The notes under the pieces: generated by a model
Seen by the model: only the letters and a program-made list of their open reading frames with translations
The model's database searches: none
What the model was told of the DNA's origin: nothing
Made by a program: the position numbers and the translations under genes
Assembly: GCF_037975245.1 (NCBI RefSeq)
Contig: NC_092579.1
Span: 14,058,678 to 14,122,677, forward strand
DNA length: 64,000 nt
Direction of reading: 5' to 3'
From: Apostichopus japonicus
Lineage: Eukaryota; Echinodermata; Holothuroidea; Aspidochirotida; Stichopodidae
Shown: positions 62,538-64,000 of the stretch, in pieces
Layout: the number at the start of each line of letters is the position of its first letter
Numbering within the stretch: the stretch's first letter is position 1

Positions 62538-64000
62538 TTATATATATTATTATTTTTGGTAAAAGTAACTTCTCTATAGATGAAATTTAAGGGTCTCCTG
62601 ATCTTATATCACTGCCGGTATATTTTTTACATTTTTGTTTCCCGAAGGAAAAACTATGTAATTACTCTCACCGACCTCTCCAACGCATTAGGACAAAATA
62701 AAAGTGTGTGCAGATGCACAGTAGTTACAAGTAACGAAAATAGTACACAAATTTATAAAAAGAGTCACAAACCTTGACGATCCTTCCCTCATTTTGCATG
62801 CCTTTTTCATTTCCCTTTTCTCTCTCTCTTTTTGGTGGGGTGGGGGGGTGGGGAGGGGATCACCCTCTCTCTCCCTCTTGGGGGGGGGTTTAGTAAGAAG
62901 AAAGTAAGATCTACTCCGGTGAAAACCAATTAAAAATTAATAAAACAAAAGAAAGCAAAGCAAAGAAAGGAAAATGACATATCCTTAATTTGTCACATTA
63001 CTTTATCGACCAAATTCCATAACAATTAAATCATAAGAATCGATATTTTCACTTCCAGACTTTTTTTTACCTCAATTAGTCTACGCACAACCTACACTTT
63101 TGTTAACGACACAGCATAATTTATCAATCCATAATGTACGTTCGTAGCATGACGTACAGCTAAACTTATCGATCTATATTGCTAGTGCAGTTCAAAGTTC
63201 TTTGATTTTTTTCTCTTTTGAAATGATACGATTTTTGACTGTACGGATTTATTAAAATATATAGTCATTCTCATAATTAAACTGTTATATACACTGAACC
63301 ATATTTTGTAAATTTAGGTCAAAATTTGAGACTGACATCCTCGTTCCCACCACCCCCCCCCCCCCCCCGCCCGGTTCCTTCTACCATGTATTGCAAAAAT
63401 ACATTGCATTTGATCATACTCATCTATGTTATTTTACAGCTGGACTTTTCGTGCCCTTTTCTATGCAAAACCAGTAAATTGTCAGGCTGGTTTCATTATG
63501 TCATACTACAATTCGCACAATTCAGCTAGTACATTCCTTATTCTAACATTGTTTTAATACATTTTGACAAAAAGAACGTACCGTACTACGGTAAGTGGGG
63601 ACCATGGACGGACAAGCTGTACCTTGAGTTACTTGTCGTGAAAACATACTTCCTCGAATCCAGCTGAATTATTTGGGACCATGTGAAGTTAACTACGGTA
63701 ATGCGAGTGTTCAAAGATGATCAACTTTGTCGGTGAGGTCTCGTGAAATGTTAGGCATCACCGTGAGCATTCAAGTTACTAGACATATTCGTTGGTTGAT
63801 ACCCCTGCTAGAAACCTCTAGTCGCACACCCAGAACCCTATTCCCACCTTCCCCCACCCCATGTTCCCCCAATTGAACAAGATAAGCTAAATGAAACCCA
63901 ATGCAAATGTTTGGTACAACACTAAGTGTCATACATGATATAGAATATTTGCTAGTGATTATCTGTGTTGGGGAAGCATATACTTGAACCTTGACATTTT
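62535..64000. other. No gene recognised
   Basis: Non-coding sequence with G-rich (62837-62888) and poly-C (63350-63368) tracts. No exon, RNA gene or complete mobile element was seen. Confidence 0.45.

Overview
The window is animal nuclear DNA: AT-rich, intron-rich, full of microsatellites and short transposons, with three recognisable spliced genes, all on the + strand. An ST8Sia-type sialyltransferase, an IRSp53-type adaptor and a calcium-independent phospholipase A2, together with the mobile-element content (CR1/L2-like LINE, tRNA-derived SINEs, many hAT-like MITEs whose ends read CAGTGGCGTAG or similar), suggest an invertebrate deuterostome, probably an echinoderm. The species cannot be fixed from the sequence alone.

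Layout. 1-7.7 kb: the SH3-containing 3' half of a BAIAP2/IRSp53-like gene (five exons found; upstream I-BAR exons and the true last exon not found). 4.9-12.3 kb: three unrelated minisatellites and a LINE 3' fragment. 12.3-18.3 kb: no recognisable gene. 18.3-18.7 kb: a tRNA-derived SINE. 19.3-23.1 kb: a complete three-exon ST8Sia-like sialyltransferase of 380 residues. 23.2-34.2 kb: repeats, including a duplicated segment with an insertion, a U2-snRNA-like repeat, long TA tracts and a hAT-like MITE. 34.2-38.5 kb: a LINE with an intact 1060-residue endonuclease/reverse-transcriptase ORF. 38.5-45.4 kb: a foldback repeat, two U2-headed retroposons and three hAT-like MITEs. 45.4-60.4 kb: a complete 13-exon PLA2G6 (iPLA2-beta) gene; my exon chain keeps frame throughout and gives 800 residues, close to the 806 of the long human form. 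Its introns hold a tRNA-bearing element, four MITEs, an (ATG)n tract and a 93-bp tandem array. 60.4-64 kb: three tandem perfect DR1 motifs and a second, nearly identical tRNA-bearing element.

The genes do not form a pathway cluster: one is a cytoskeletal adaptor, one a Golgi glycosyltransferase, one a lipid hydrolase. The more unusual material is in the repeats. (i) A short retroposon family has a head matching the 5' end of U2 snRNA; one copy has a 17-bp target duplication and a poly-A tail. (ii) A tRNA-containing element family has a constant 3' end, ragged 5' ends and TA microsatellite on both sides of every copy. (iii) A dense set of hAT-like MITEs has paired target duplications; two members share an internal module with a perfect G/C-rich palindrome that one repeat unit has lost cleanly.

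All exon boundaries were inferred by eye from reading frame, GT/AG sites and family resemblance, without transcript data.
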